Shown piece after piece: positions 1 to 8,996 of a DNA stretch of 64,000 bases; the first letter of the stretch is position 1, and each line of letters begins with the position of its first letter. This stretch comes from CAYOZN01 sp964408455 (GTDB taxonomy: Bacteria; Planctomycetota; Phycisphaerae; UBA1845; UTPLA1). The stretch is taken from the NCBI GenBank assembly GCA_964408455.1, contig CAYOZN010000019.1, positions 1-64,000 of the forward strand, written 5' to 3'. The notes under the pieces are model-generated. The model searched no databases. It was given only the letters and a program-made list of their open reading frames with translations, and was not told the DNA's origin. The translations under genes were made by a program, and so were the position numbers.

Positions 1-120
1 AAACCGCGATCGATCCCGAACCGCTTGACAGGAGTTTGCTCATAGAGGCCACCCGACCTCGTATAACTGCCTTACGGCTGCGCTGCGAGGGCTTTGGGTG
101 GGATTATAGGTAGGAAGCAG

Positions 121-471
121 ATGCGACACGGCAAGAGATACCGCGTAACTAAAGAGCTTCTGGAAGGCTGGCCCGAGTTCCTTTTAAGTGCTAGTCCGGC
201 GCAATTGAAGGTTCGGGCCTTGGATCAGGGGCTGAAAGGTTGTGACGTGCAGCTTGGAGATTCCCGGATATTAGTATTACCATGCGCGCTGGGAAAACGC
301 AATTACTTGGATGTGTTGTATCGCAGTCGTGAACGTGACGAACCACTCGCTCGCACTATCGAGGCGATTCTGCTGGAACACGGCGCGAGCGTAGAGCGGC
401 CATTCAATGTGTTCGAAAGTGCACGGCCGGGCCCACCCTTTCCGCAAGGGCAAAATAAAGGGGCAAAGTAA
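121..471 (+). CDS. Hypothetical small protein (116 aa), doubtful
   Basis: An open frame encodes 116 residues from an ATG at 121; a TTG nine codons upstream is also possible. The product is mixed alpha/beta-like and basic at the start (MRHGKRYRVTKELLEG), with no signal peptide or membrane segment and no family I recognise. Its codons include AT-rich choices (ata, tta, gta) that are rare in the GC-rich genes nearby, so it may be acquired, decaying or not coding. The last residues run into a hairpin-rich, proline-rich stretch, so the true 3' end may be elsewhere. No neighbour suggests a role. Confidence 0.35.
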   Translation: MRHGKRYRVTKELLEGWPEFLLSASPAQLKVRALDQGLKGCDVQLGDSRILVLPCALGKRNYLDVLYRSRERDEPLARTIEAILLEHGASVERPFNVFESARPGPPFPQGQNKGAK

Positions 472-1082
472 AATGTCACGATGGAATGGCATTAAGTTAG
501 GACGTTTTCTCGGGTGCCCCACCCCTTTCCTCAGGGGTGGGGGCGCGATGATAGGAGCGCGTCGTTCCTGTCCGACAACCGCACGCATTCACCCGTATAG
601 CCTGCGCCCGCCAGCGTGCCGACTATTCCCCGCGCGCCATCTGGCCCGCGCAATCGCAACAATTCTCGCGGAACACAGAACTATTCTATTGCATAGCCGC
701 GAAGAGCGCGCACGCGTTGCCGCCCCGGCGGCTCCGTGAGGCGCGCGACACGCGCGCTCCGGGTTGCGCCGGATTGCATCGGGTAAAAAACGGCTGAAGC
801 GCGCCACGATCAGCCGAACGCGGGGGCGGTCGCACAGCCGATGGACACGCGGGTGCCGATAATGCTTTCAAATCTGAAAAAAACTCGCAGGCTCTCCGCA
901 GCCGGTTTGACCTGCACTTCGAATGGAAACGGTTCTACCGTTGACGCTGCCCAGTCGCGTAGCGTGCGTCCGTTCCGTAGGGTGCCGTCAGCAGACGCAC
1001 CTTCTATTCGCACCTGCGGAATGGCCCCAATGGACGCAAATGGCCTGATCGAACCATGACCGAGATCGATTCAGACCGCCCC
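472..1082. other. Intergenic region without a convincing gene
   Basis: About 610 bases separate the doubtful first ORF from the membrane-protein gene at 1083. Short open frames occur on both strands but overlap each other, are rich in Arg/Pro/Ala and look like chance frames in GC-rich DNA. The only structure I see is the hairpin at 517-542. Confidence 0.5.
517..542. repeat. 10-bp perfect hairpin in intergenic DNA
   Basis: CCCCACCCCT (517-526) pairs with AGGGGTGGGG (533-542) across a six-base loop. No T-run follows on either strand, so it is not a classical intrinsic terminator. A weaker hairpin of similar composition (around CCCTTTCCGCAAGGG) lies just upstream, near 435-450. It could be an interspersed palindromic element or an RNA structure. 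Confidence 0.5.
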
Positions 1083-1709
1083 TCAGTTATACTGATCCGC
1101 CGTCTGCCCCTCCATGTCAATCCACTGAATCGCGATCATGATCACGCTGAAAACCACCACAAACGCCGCGATCGTGTAGTCGAAGCTCGCGTGCAGCGAG
1201 TGCAGCGCATCGGTGATGAAATTGCTCGGATGCGACGCGACGATCGCCAGCCCCAACGCGCAAAGCCACGCCCCGTGCACCCCCGTCATCACCACCGTCG
1301 TCTGCCGGAACATCGTCAGCCCCAGTGCCATCGCCCCGCCCGCCACGAGGAAGCCGAACGCGATCTTCAGAATGTCCGACACGTAAATGTCGTACAGCAG
1401 CAGTGCCGCCGTCGCGAAGCCGATCAGCCCGTAGAACAGCACGGCCGCGTTCTTCGGAAAGCGCCACGCCAGAAACGGCATCGCCACCGCCATGGCCAGC
1501 CCCAGCATGAACGTGTACGACTGCGCCGAATCTCCGCCGCCCGATTTGGACAGGTAGTATCCCAGCAGACACGCCACCAGCAAACTCTCGACCGTGACCA
1601 GCGCGCGAATCAGCCGCCAGCCGAACAGGCCAAAGACCGCGCCGGCTACGAACAGCAACAGCGCAAAACTGGAATCCAGCCGGCCGACATTGGACCAGAG
1701 CGTAGTCAT
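1083..1709 (-). CDS. Polytopic membrane protein (208 aa), unknown function
   Basis: The protein is almost entirely hydrophobic, with about six or seven transmembrane segments (roughly residues 14-33, 36-54, 66-83, 88-107, 112-130, 135-155 and 175-195) and short polar loops. I do not recognise the family; glycine-rich segments such as LFVAGAVFGLFGW recall TMEM198/DUF4203-like proteins, but this is only a resemblance. It begins at an ATG and lies about 95 bases downstream of a second membrane protein of similar style. Both lie downstream of the ftsQ-like gene, where ftsA and ftsZ would be expected in a standard dcw cluster. A role in envelope biology is inferred from position only. Confidence 0.75.
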   Translation of the reverse strand: MTTLWSNVGRLDSSFALLLFVAGAVFGLFGWRLIRALVTVESLLVACLLGYYLSKSGGGDSAQSYTFMLGLAMAVAMPFLAWRFPKNAAVLFYGLIGFATAALLLYDIYVSDILKIAFGFLVAGGAMALGLTMFRQTTVVMTGVHGAWLCALGLAIVASHPSNFITDALHSLHASFDYTIAAFVVVFSVIMIAIQWIDMEGQTADQYN

Positions 1710-1802
1710 GGCATGGACGCTCCTGACAGCGCATCCCGGGCGGCGCGCGGAACGAGTCTACGTGAGTTTCGCCGGACCGGAGATCGGCTGCCGTTGGTTA
1801 AG

Positions 1803-2648
1803 CTACGATTTGGTCGGTTCTTTCGCCTCGGCAGGTGCGGATTTTTTGGGGAAGCGGGCCTCCTTGGCCTGAAGCACCAGCCCGATAAGCCAGATGCCCA
1901 AGGCGATGTAGGCCACGTAGTGCGGCTTGGCGAAGGCCGCATCGCGAGTCACCGGCCAGTTCGCAAAGAGGACCGTGCACGCCCCCAGAACGGCGACGTG
2001 CGCGCCGATAAACCCGATCCACACGACCGAGAATGCCCGCAACGCCCAGAACGCCAGCAGCCCGCCCGCGATCGCCGCGGCCACCGGAATGATCCAGCCG
2101 GTCACGCCGAACTGGCGCAGCTCGCCGACGACGTTCTCCTTGATTCGCTCGACCTGGCGGCGGGCCGCGTCGTGAAGATTGCGATGCTGCTCCTCCTGGT
2201 TGGCGGCCAGCGAGATCCGCTCCCCGTTCATCGTGTTCGAATCGTTGAGCAGCCGCAGCAGGTTCTCCTGCAAGTCGCTCCGCCCGAGCTGAAACATCGT
2301 GGCCACCGAGAACAGCACCACGACCGAGCCGATCGCCAGCCACACGCGATAGGACTTGTAGGCGACCGCGGCGAGCGCGACGGAAGCGATGGCGATCGTC
2401 ACCGGCACCGGCCCGTTGATGAACACGGCCAGCCGCTGCCCGATGAGGCCGCCGACGACCAGGGCAAAGGCACAGACGATGATCCGCTCAAACTTGCCCG
2501 CACGCAGCGCGAGAAAAAGGCCGACGCAAATGGCCACCAGCCCGCCGACGTTCACGGCGGCGCTGTTGGGCAGCGCCGGGAGCAGATGGTGCATCAGCTC
2601 CTGAAATTTCTGAAGCCAGCTTTCCTGTGCCGTGTTTGCCAGAATCAT
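1803..2648 (-). CDS. Polytopic membrane protein (281 aa), unknown function
   Basis: Several N-terminal membrane segments (about residues 33-50, 57-75, 83-101 and 106-126) are followed by a soluble, charged stretch of about 70 residues (about 130-195), then three more membrane segments and a basic Lys/Ala/Pro-rich tail. The middle stretch is helical, rich in Glu, Arg and Gln, and could be a short coiled coil. I chose the ATG at 2648; a TTG ten codons upstream is possible. It resembles the next gene (1083-1709) in style, so the two may form one membrane complex. It lies about 120 bases downstream of the ftsQ-like gene on the same strand. No family recognised. Confidence 0.75.
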   Translation of the reverse strand: MILANTAQESWLQKFQELMHHLLPALPNSAAVNVGGLVAICVGLFLALRAGKFERIIVCAFALVVGGLIGQRLAVFINGPVPVTIAIASVALAAVAYKSYRVWLAIGSVVVLFSVATMFQLGRSDLQENLLRLLNDSNTMNGERISLAANQEEQHRNLHDAARRQVERIKENVVGELRQFGVTGWIIPVAAAIAGGLLAFWALRAFSVVWIGFIGAHVAVLGACTVLFANWPVTRDAAFAKPHYVAYIALGIWLIGLVLQAKEARFPKKSAPAEAKEPTKS

Positions 2649-2768
2649 TGCGAAAACCCGGTGCCGACGCCTGCGCAAGCCCTGTCGCGAAGGTGCATTA
2701 GGATAGTCGCAGCGGGGCGGGCCGGCCAGTGGATGGGATTCGGCGCCAGCCGTCGCACCGCGGGATCA

Positions 2769-3737
2769 TCACTGCGTCCGGCCCTTGTCCAGCGCACGGG
2801 CCATCGACACCGAATCGGCGTGCGTCCGCAGGTCCACGTAGGCGCGATTCAGATCGATCCGGCCGTATTCGTTATACAGCCAGTCCAGTAGCGCCAGCTT
2901 CTGGTGCGCCGTCGTCTCCAGCCCGTGTTCCTCGTACGGCGTGCGGCCCCACCATACGCGCGACCCGCGATGGTTCGTCGCCAGCTCGATGTGCGGTCGC
3001 GTCTTGTCTTCGCGGCCCTCGTGGTTGGAGACGACGATGTATTCAATCTGCTCCCGGAATGGCCGCTGGTCGATCAGGGCGGCGAGCCGTAGCCCGGAAC
3101 GAAGATCGTCCCCCGGCCAGGCATGGCCCACCGGCGGCGGGCCGGAACGAAGCCCCGTGATGCAAAGCAGACTCGTCGCCTCGCAATCCTCCGGCCGGAA
3201 CTTCCCCGGCAGCAGGGCCGACTCGCGATCCACCAGGTAGCACCAATCCTGGTGCCGCACAAATGCCACCGGCTCGCGGAACTGACACCGCACCGACACC
3301 ATGCCGTCCGGCCGCACCGTCACGCGATCGACGGATTTGATCCAGCCGATGCCCGTGTCAGACAGGTTGGTCGCGATCCGCCGCGCAAGTTCCTCGTCCA
3401 GCAGGCGATCGGCCGAGCGCAGATCGGCCTTGCGCGTCAGTCCCTCGATGATGTGGCGGTTGTACGGGCGCTGGAAGAGTTCCGGCAGGCCTTCCCACTG
3501 AAGGGCCAGCACCTTGCGATATTGCGGCAGCCGGTGAACGTGCGCCTCCAGCCGCGCCAGGCCCCAGTGCAGCCCGGCGACGATCCCGCACAGCACCGCG
3601 AGTTTGGCCCCGCCGCGCCACACCGCCGGCCGCGCCCAGAATTCCCGCGTCGCCAGCGTGTGCAGCACGGAAACGCCCGGCGAATTGCTGTTTGAATTTG
3701 CCTTCGATTTACGCTTCGCCAATGCGAACTGCCCCAA
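2769..3737 (-). CDS. ftsQ: FtsQ-like division protein (322 aa)
   Basis: A short basic cytoplasmic tail and one membrane segment (about residues 43-60, LAVLCGIVAGLHWGLARL) precede an extracytoplasmic domain of about 260 residues, the topology of FtsQ/DivIB. Position supports the call: it starts 13 bases after ddl, exactly where ftsQ lies in dcw clusters. FtsQ links FtsL/FtsB and the septal synthase. The phrase IKSVDRVTVRPDGMVSVRCQ followed by EPVAFV resembles the POTRA/FtsQ pattern in which a residue pair contacts the next strand. The apparent start is TTG with no clear Shine-Dalgarno, so the first residues are uncertain. Similarity is weak apart from topology and context. Confidence 0.6.
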   Translation of the reverse strand: MGQFALAKRKSKANSNSNSPGVSVLHTLATREFWARPAVWRGGAKLAVLCGIVAGLHWGLARLEAHVHRLPQYRKVLALQWEGLPELFQRPYNRHIIEGLTRKADLRSADRLLDEELARRIATNLSDTGIGWIKSVDRVTVRPDGMVSVRCQFREPVAFVRHQDWCYLVDRESALLPGKFRPEDCEATSLLCITGLRSGPPPVGHAWPGDDLRSGLRLAALIDQRPFREQIEYIVVSNHEGREDKTRPHIELATNHRGSRVWWGRTPYEEHGLETTAHQKLALLDWLYNEYGRIDLNRAYVDLRTHADSVSMARALDKGRTQ

Positions 3738-3750
3738 CGTGCGACGATGC

Positions 3751-4719
3751 CTATGACTTTCGATGACGCTTCAGTGCCATATCCACCAGCGACTCGCAAA
3801 GCTGCGTCATGTTCATGCCGATGCGATCGGCCATCTTCGGCAGCAGCGAGTGCGACGTGAGGCCGGGTATGACGTTCACTTCCAGCAGATAGGGCTGATG
3901 GTCCCCGTTCACCCGCCAGTCGACGCGCGAAAAATCGCGGCAGCCCAGCCCCCGGTGAGCCTCAATACTCATGGTTGCCATCGACCGGAGCGTGTCCTCC
4001 GGCAGATCGATATCAAAGACGTACTCCGTGTCTTCATCGACATATTTGGCCTGGTAATCGTAGAAAGCCCGCCGCGTCCGAATCTCGATCGGCGGCAGCG
4101 CCTCTTTTCCGAGAACGCCGATCGTAATCTCGCGACCGGCGATGTATTCCTCGATCAGGCACGACTCGTATTTCTCGATGACCGCGTCCACCGCCGGCCG
4201 CAGCTGCGAAAAATCCTTGATCAGATAGCACGCCAGGCTGCTGCCCTCGCGGACCGGCTTGACCACCAGCGGCAGCGACCAGGCGGCCAGTGCAGAGCGT
4301 AGATTCTGCGCGTCCGCGACGGTGTAGCGCGGCGTCGGCAGGTTCAACTCGACAAAGCGCTGCTTGGCCCGGTTCTTGTCCATCGCCAGGGCACATCCCT
4401 CCGGCCCCGTGCCGGTATAGGCGAGCCCGCGCCGCTCGAGGATCTCCTGAACCTGGCCATCCTCGCCGAAGGCCCCATGCAGGGCGACGAAGACACAGTC
4501 CACGTCCCTCGCAAGCGCCGCGAGATTGTCCGGCCCGATGTCGGCCTGCTGGACCTCGTGTCCGGCCGCACGCAGGGCCTGCGTCACGGCATCGCCGCTT
4601 TGCAGGCTGATCTCGCGCTCGCCGCCCGGACCGCCCGCCAGCACCGTGATCGCCAGCTTGCTGGCCGTTTTTCTGCGAAAGAGTGTTGTGAGGCCCTGAA
4701 GTGTCTGCGTGGCAGCCAT
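3751..4719 (-). CDS. ddl: D-alanine--D-alanine ligase
   Basis: This cytoplasmic ATP-grasp enzyme joins two D-alanines to make the dipeptide used by MurF. The N-terminal domain has the glycine-rich LAGGPGGEREISLQSG motif with the Glu-Arg-Glu-Ile-Ser typical of Ddl. The central domain contains KPVREGSS and EEYIAGREITIGVLG, and the C-terminal domain ends with LLEVNVIPGLTSHSLLPKM, which holds the metal-binding Glu-Asn pair. The length of 322 residues is normal. The ATG at 4719 is preferred over one at 4740 because AGGAG (4732-4728) sits eight bases upstream of it. It lies between murB and the ftsQ-like gene. A second Ddl-like ligase is encoded at 24052. Confidence 0.95.
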   Translation of the reverse strand: MAATQTLQGLTTLFRRKTASKLAITVLAGGPGGEREISLQSGDAVTQALRAAGHEVQQADIGPDNLAALARDVDCVFVALHGAFGEDGQVQEILERRGLAYTGTGPEGCALAMDKNRAKQRFVELNLPTPRYTVADAQNLRSALAAWSLPLVVKPVREGSSLACYLIKDFSQLRPAVDAVIEKYESCLIEEYIAGREITIGVLGKEALPPIEIRTRRAFYDYQAKYVDEDTEYVFDIDLPEDTLRSMATMSIEAHRGLGCRDFSRVDWRVNGDHQPYLLEVNVIPGLTSHSLLPKMADRIGMNMTQLCESLVDMALKRHRKS

Positions 4720-4727
4720 ATCCGTGG

Positions 4728-4732
4728 CTCCT
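4728..4732 (-). promoter_or_regulatory. Shine-Dalgarno deciding the ddl start
   Basis: AGGAG on the minus strand lies eight bases before the ATG at 4719. It falls inside the reading frame of the upstream alternative ATG at 4740, so the shorter protein is favoured. Confidence 0.65.
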
Positions 4733-4806
4733 GTGCGCATCCGTGCCGATCGCGGATCAACGATCCAGATGACTCGCCCGCGTTCGCGGTCGAAGCATCG
4801 CGCATC

Positions 4807-5691
4807 TTACCAGAGCTTGACCTCCGGCTCCAGACGAATACTGCTCGCCTGCTCGACGCGAAGGATGATTTCGTCGATCAATCTCCGCACGTCCGCTGCA
4901 CGGCCGCCATCGTCAACCACCGCGAAGTTGGCATGTCGCTCGGACACGTGCGCGCTTCCCACCCGAAAGCCCTTCAGCCCCGCCTCGTCGATCAGCCTTC
5001 CAGCCGAGTGGCCATCCGGGTTCCGGAAGATGCAACCCGCGCTATGGGCCGCCAGCGTGGGCTGCGACGACTGCTTGTATTCCCAGACTTCATGGAAACG
5101 GCGCTGCACCCGCTGCGGATCCTCGCGCACCAGCGCGAACTCGGCCTCGACGACCACGTCCTCGTTCAGCATGCACGTGCGGTATGCAAACCGAAGCGAC
5201 TCTGCCGTCCGTTCCGCGAGCCGCCCGTTTCCATCGATCACCCGCACCGATCGCGTCACAGCCCCAATATCGCCGAAGCGGCCGCCGCAGTTCATGGCAA
5301 TGCCGCCGCCGACCGTCGCCGGGATGCCGGCGAGCTGCTCGACGCCCGACAGCCCCTCGCGAACCGTCCGCTTGATGATCTTCATCAGATCGGCACCGCC
5401 CCCGGCGACCAAGCGCTCCCCCTCGATGCGAAAGCCGCTCAGCCCCGGCGACATCAGCCGCATCACGACCCCGCGGACGCCGTCGTCCGGCACCAGCACG
5501 TTGGCGCCCATGCCCAGAACGTGGAGAAGCGTGCCGGTTTCACGGCATCGGTGCACGACCAGCGCCGCCTGTTCGGCCGTTTCCGGTTCGATGAAGTAGT
5601 CGGCCCTGCCCCCCAGATGAAACCACGTCAGCGGGGCGAGCGGCACATCGCGCCGGCACACACCCTCAGGCAAGTCGTTGAATAAGTTCAT
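4807..5691 (-). CDS. murB: UDP-N-acetylenolpyruvoylglucosamine reductase
   Basis: MurB is the FAD- and NADPH-dependent reductase that converts UDP-GlcNAc-enolpyruvate to UDP-MurNAc. The FAD-binding PCMH fold shows LTWFHLGGRADYFIEP, LGMGANVLVPDDGVRGVV and GIPATVGGGIAMNCGG. The catalytic region contains SAGCIFRNPDG followed by AGRLIDEAGLKG, the pattern of the shorter type II MurB. At 294 residues it has normal length for type II. Its ATG lies inside the end of murC (26-base overlap), which suggests translational coupling. Downstream is ddl after an 87-base gap. Confidence 0.95.
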   Translation of the reverse strand: MNLFNDLPEGVCRRDVPLAPLTWFHLGGRADYFIEPETAEQAALVVHRCRETGTLLHVLGMGANVLVPDDGVRGVVMRLMSPGLSGFRIEGERLVAGGGADLMKIIKRTVREGLSGVEQLAGIPATVGGGIAMNCGGRFGDIGAVTRSVRVIDGNGRLAERTAESLRFAYRTCMLNEDVVVEAEFALVREDPQRVQRRFHEVWEYKQSSQPTLAAHSAGCIFRNPDGHSAGRLIDEAGLKGFRVGSAHVSERHANFAVVDDGGRAADVRRLIDEIILRVEQASSIRLEPEVKLW

Positions 5692-7141
5692 TCGCGATCT
5701 TCCAGACGTCCCCGGCGCCCATCGTCAGGACGATGTCGCCCGGCTGCGCGCGGGCCAGGATGTGCTCGATGATATCCGCATGTCTGGGCAGATACAGCGC
5801 GTCGCCCCCGTTGGCCCGCACCCGGTCGACCAGATTGCTGCTGCAGATCTGATCGCGCATGGCCTGCGAATCGCGCACGAAGTAGATGTCCGGCACCAGC
5901 AGATGGTCCGCCAGGCCGAAGCTGCGGGCAAAATCGTTCAGCAGAAACCGCGTGCGCGAATGCTGGTGCGGCTGGAAGATCACCCACAGCCGCCGGTCGG
6001 GATAGTGCTCGCGCACGGCCCGCAGCGTCACCTGCACCTCGGTCGGATGATGGCCGTAGTCGTCCAGCAGCAGGATCCCGCGCACTTCCCCGCGATGCGT
6101 CAGCCTCCGCTCCGCGCCGCAGAATAGCGGCAGGGCCTGTTCGATCACGTGGGCCTCGACGCCCGCATGGTGTGCCAGCGCCACGGCAACCGTCGCGTTG
6201 CAGACCTGGTGCCGCCCCGGCAGATTGCTCATCTCGGCGCGCAGGAATAACCGGCCGGCCCGCAGAATATCGAACGTGTAGCACCCGCGATTGTGGTGGA
6301 TGTTGGTCGCCTGCCAAGTCGCCCCGTCGTTTTGACCGAATGTCTCCACCGGCCCGCGGACGCTTTGCACCACGTCCATCACCACGCGGTCATCCCCGTT
6401 GGCGACGATGGCCCCGTCCGGCGGCACCAGCGATGCGAACGAGCGGAATGCCTCGGCGATGGCGTCAAGATTGCTGAAGCAGTCTAGATGATCTTCCTCG
6501 ATATTGAGGATGGCGGCATACTTGGGCGACAGGCTCAGGAACGAGCGGTCGTACTCACATGCCTCGACCACGAAGTGCGGGCCGTCGCCCACGCCCGAGC
6601 TACCATCGAGCTGCTTGACGTGCGCGCCGACCACGAACGTGGGGTCCTTGCGCGCGTGCCGCAGGATGAACGACAGCAGGGCGGTCGTCGTGCTCTTGCC
6701 GTGCGTGCCGCTGATGGCAAAGCCGTCGCGCAGCTTCATGACCTGGCCGAGCATCTCGGCATACTTGAGGCAGCGAATGCCCCGCCGCCGCGCCTCCATC
6801 AGTTCCGGATTGTCTTCGCGGACCGCCGCCGAATAGACCACCATGTCGCAGTCCGTCTGGATGTTGATCGGGGCCTGGCCGATGGTGATCGCCGCACCCA
6901 TCTCCTCCAGCCGGTCGCGCGCATGGAATTCCACCAGGTCCGAGCCGCTGACCATGGCGCCGCAGCGGACCAGCACGCCGCCCAGGCTGCACATCCCGCA
7001 ACCGCCGATGCCGATCAGGTGAATACGCTTCGCCGCGAACGGGCTCGACCAGTGCTGCGACGCCCGGCCGCGATGCCGCAGATCGCTGGCGGGTCGATAG
7101 CCTCGAGGCGTCGTAGGTGCCGGCGTAAAGAAGGTCGACAT
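5666..7141 (-). CDS. murC: UDP-N-acetylmuramate--L-alanine ligase
   Basis: MurC adds L-alanine to UDP-MurNAc, the first amino acid of the stem peptide. The N-terminal Rossmann domain begins with HLIGIGGCGMCSLGGVL (about residues 41-57). The ATP-binding P-loop is GTHGKSTTT with Lys149. The central domain has the conserved EEDHLDCF, and the C-terminal domain carries DDYGHHPTEV and FQPHQHSRT, both classic MurC motifs. The first 35 residues form an extra Pro/Arg-rich extension. It overlaps murB by 26 bases. Upstream lies a 700-base gap with repeats before murG, so murC may start its own transcript. Confidence 0.96.
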   Translation of the reverse strand: MSTFFTPAPTTPRGYRPASDLRHRGRASQHWSSPFAAKRIHLIGIGGCGMCSLGGVLVRCGAMVSGSDLVEFHARDRLEEMGAAITIGQAPINIQTDCDMVVYSAAVREDNPELMEARRRGIRCLKYAEMLGQVMKLRDGFAISGTHGKSTTTALLSFILRHARKDPTFVVGAHVKQLDGSSGVGDGPHFVVEACEYDRSFLSLSPKYAAILNIEEDHLDCFSNLDAIAEAFRSFASLVPPDGAIVANGDDRVVMDVVQSVRGPVETFGQNDGATWQATNIHHNRGCYTFDILRAGRLFLRAEMSNLPGRHQVCNATVAVALAHHAGVEAHVIEQALPLFCGAERRLTHRGEVRGILLLDDYGHHPTEVQVTLRAVREHYPDRRLWVIFQPHQHSRTRFLLNDFARSFGLADHLLVPDIYFVRDSQAMRDQICSSNLVDRVRANGGDALYLPRHADIIEHILARAQPGDIVLTMGAGDVWKIANELIQRLA

Positions 7142-7226
7142 GCTGGCACACCTCCGTGTGTTGCCGAGTCGCAGTACTTACCGAGTGCCACCGCCCGGAT
7201 GCCCCTGCTCCGGGTGCCCCTGCTCT

Positions 7227-7259
7227 GGGTGCCACTGCTCTGTGAGCAGTGCGAACACC
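7227..7259. repeat. Palindromic repeat unit, copy 1
   Basis: CACTGCTC (7233-7240) pairs with GAGCAGTG (7244-7251) across TGT, preceded by GGGTGC and followed by cgaacacc. Two truncated starts (gcccctgctc, cgggtgcccctgctc) lie just before it. Copy 2 is at 7280-7312 and a further copy at 25124-25149. Confidence 0.8.
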
Positions 7260-7279
7260 AGTTGCCCGAGCCACCGTTC

Positions 7280-7312
7280 GGGTGCCACTGCTCTGTGAGC
7301 AGTGCGAACACC
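7280..7312. repeat. Palindromic repeat unit, copy 2
   Basis: It has the same core as copy 1: CACTGCTC-TGT-GAGCAGTG at 7286-7304, followed by cgaacacc. A degenerate third copy (cactactctacgaacagtg) follows at about 7323-7341. Confidence 0.8.
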
Positions 7313-7843
7313 GGGTGCCCGTGCCACTACTCTACGAACAGTGCAAACCCCCGGGCATCGTAAACCTTTACGCCCCGAAATCGCAAGGGGTTCTCACCGT
7401 CGTGTGCAACAACATCTAGCGCATGATCCGCGCGAAGCACACGATCGTCCGAGTGCATATCGGGAGTCGCTGTGAATTCCCTTGAAGGGGCAAATCTGCC
7501 GCCCGGTTCCGCTGCAATCCTGCGAAAATACCGGACGTTTGCGCCGCTACCCGCACCACAATCGACGGAACAGTGATCTATTCTATTGGGTAGAAAAGCG
7601 ACCCGAGGACGCGCGAATGCCTAACGGGCGCTTTGTCGGTTTGATTCACTTGCGACCCCGAATCACGCCGCCGTGTGACGGGCTGTGACGGGCTGTGACA
7701 CTTGGGGGGTAGCGTCACGCTTGTTTTTTTTGGCGGCCACCGGCCCCGCCATGCCGGCGGCGTTCCCTCGCCCGAGAGCCTTCCCTAAAAGGCCAGCGTG
7801 GAACCTGCTGGTAGTCGGTGAAAGGGGGCTATGAGACAGGGCT

Positions 7844-8968
7844 TCAGGCCTCGCGCTCTTTGACAAGTTCCATTATCGCGTTCGCAATGACGACAGCCGA
7901 GTCGTGCCGGCCCATCGCCCCGGCAATCTCCGCCATTCGGATGCGGCGGTGATCCGACAGCATCAGCGTGTCCAGCTCCTTTTGCAGCCGCCGGGCGTTC
8001 TTGCGGCCGTCGTTTTCATCCGCCACCAGCACCGCCGCGTGGTTATCCGCCAGCACCCGCGCATTCGCCGCCTGGTGCTGCTTGCGATCGAACGGATACG
8101 GCATGAGCACAGACGCCCGGCCCACCGCCGTGATCTCGGCCAGCGTGCTTGCCCCCGCACGCGAAATGATCAGGTCCGACGCCGCCATGCACTCCGGCAT
8201 CTGCTCCGTGAAGGCCACGGTCAGCGCCTGAACGCCCGCCTCTTTGTATCGCGTCCGGCACAGATCCAGATCGTTGGGCCCCGTCAGGTGGATGATCTGC
8301 CAGTCCGGCAGCTTCTTCCAGTAGTCCATCAATTCCATGGCCGTCATGTTGATGGACCAGGCGCCCTGGCTGGCACCGGTGATGAGCAGTGTTTTCCGGG
8401 CAGGATCGAGCTTAAGCGCGCGAAGCGCCGCCCCGCGGTCCGGCTTGGAAAAGGTGGAACGGATCGGACAGCCCGTGCATTGCACCTTGGGCATCCGGTT
8501 GAAGTGATCGATCGTCTCGTACCACTGCACGAAAATCCGATCGACCTTCGGCGCCAGCCGCCGGTTGGCCAGGCCGGGTACCGCATCGGGGTTGAACAGT
8601 GCCGTGGGGATGCCCATTCTGGCGGCGACTTCCACCGCCGGCCCGGCGGCATAGCCCCCCAGCCCCAGCACCGCCATCGGCCGCCGCTCGGTGAATCGCC
8701 GGCGCACGTCCCGCGTCGTGCGATACCACGCCCGCAGAAACCCATACAGCTCGAGCGGCTTGCGCGTGAAGGGGCGAACCTCCTGCACGACAAGCTCGAT
8801 CTTCCTTGGCTCGGTCAGCTTCCGGTCGATGGGTCGCGACGTGCCGAAGACCGTGATCTCAATCTGAGGGTCTTTCTGATGCAGGACCTCCGCAATCGCC
8901 AGGCCGGGAAAGAGGTGCCCGCCGGTCCCGCCGCCCGCAATAACAAACCAGGGTTTCGTTTCGCCCAT
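7844..8968 (-). CDS. murG: Lipid II synthase GlcNAc transferase
   Basis: MurG transfers GlcNAc from UDP-GlcNAc to lipid I at the inner face of the membrane, giving lipid II. The N-terminal GT-B domain starts with VIAGGGTGGHLFPGLAIAEVL, the signature loop that binds the lipid I pyrophosphate. The C-terminal domain contains ITGASQGAWSINMTAMEL and DLIISRAGASTLAEITAVG, the UDP-GlcNAc site. A length of 374 residues is normal. It begins at an ATG 28 bases after ftsW, so the two are probably co-transcribed. Confidence 0.96.
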   Translation of the reverse strand: MGETKPWFVIAGGGTGGHLFPGLAIAEVLHQKDPQIEITVFGTSRPIDRKLTEPRKIELVVQEVRPFTRKPLELYGFLRAWYRTTRDVRRRFTERRPMAVLGLGGYAAGPAVEVAARMGIPTALFNPDAVPGLANRRLAPKVDRIFVQWYETIDHFNRMPKVQCTGCPIRSTFSKPDRGAALRALKLDPARKTLLITGASQGAWSINMTAMELMDYWKKLPDWQIIHLTGPNDLDLCRTRYKEAGVQALTVAFTEQMPECMAASDLIISRAGASTLAEITAVGRASVLMPYPFDRKQHQAANARVLADNHAAVLVADENDGRKNARRLQKELDTLMLSDHRRIRMAEIAGAMGRHDSAVVIANAIMELVKEREA

Positions 8969-8996
8969 GAAATCCCCGGGAAGTCAGGCGACAGGT

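Larger units (their letters stand above)
7142..7843. other. Repeat-bearing gap inside the dcw cluster
   Basis: This 700-base gap separates murG from murC, with no convincing gene. Close to murC it holds tandem copies of a GGGTGCCACTGCTCTGTGAGCAGTGC-like unit, listed separately. Further on there are short direct repeats (three partial copies of gtgacgggct near 7676-7700) and an eight-T run near 7720. It probably contains a murC promoter, but I cannot assign -35/-10 boxes. Confidence 0.6.

Noticed and set aside
1056..2891. Long plus-strand frame (611 codons) over the two membrane-protein genes
   Set aside because: It is His/Arg/Gln/Asp-rich without a domain and lies opposite two hydrophobic proteins; it is a typical antisense shadow in GC-rich DNA.
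7142..7341. CRISPR-like array near murC
   Set aside because: The palindromic units are only two or three, nearly abutting, with no regular unique spacers and no cas genes, so this is not a CRISPR array.
7663..7866. Possible small gene before murG
   Set aside because: The frame is Ala/Arg/Thr-rich, overlaps the murG end and has no ribosome site.
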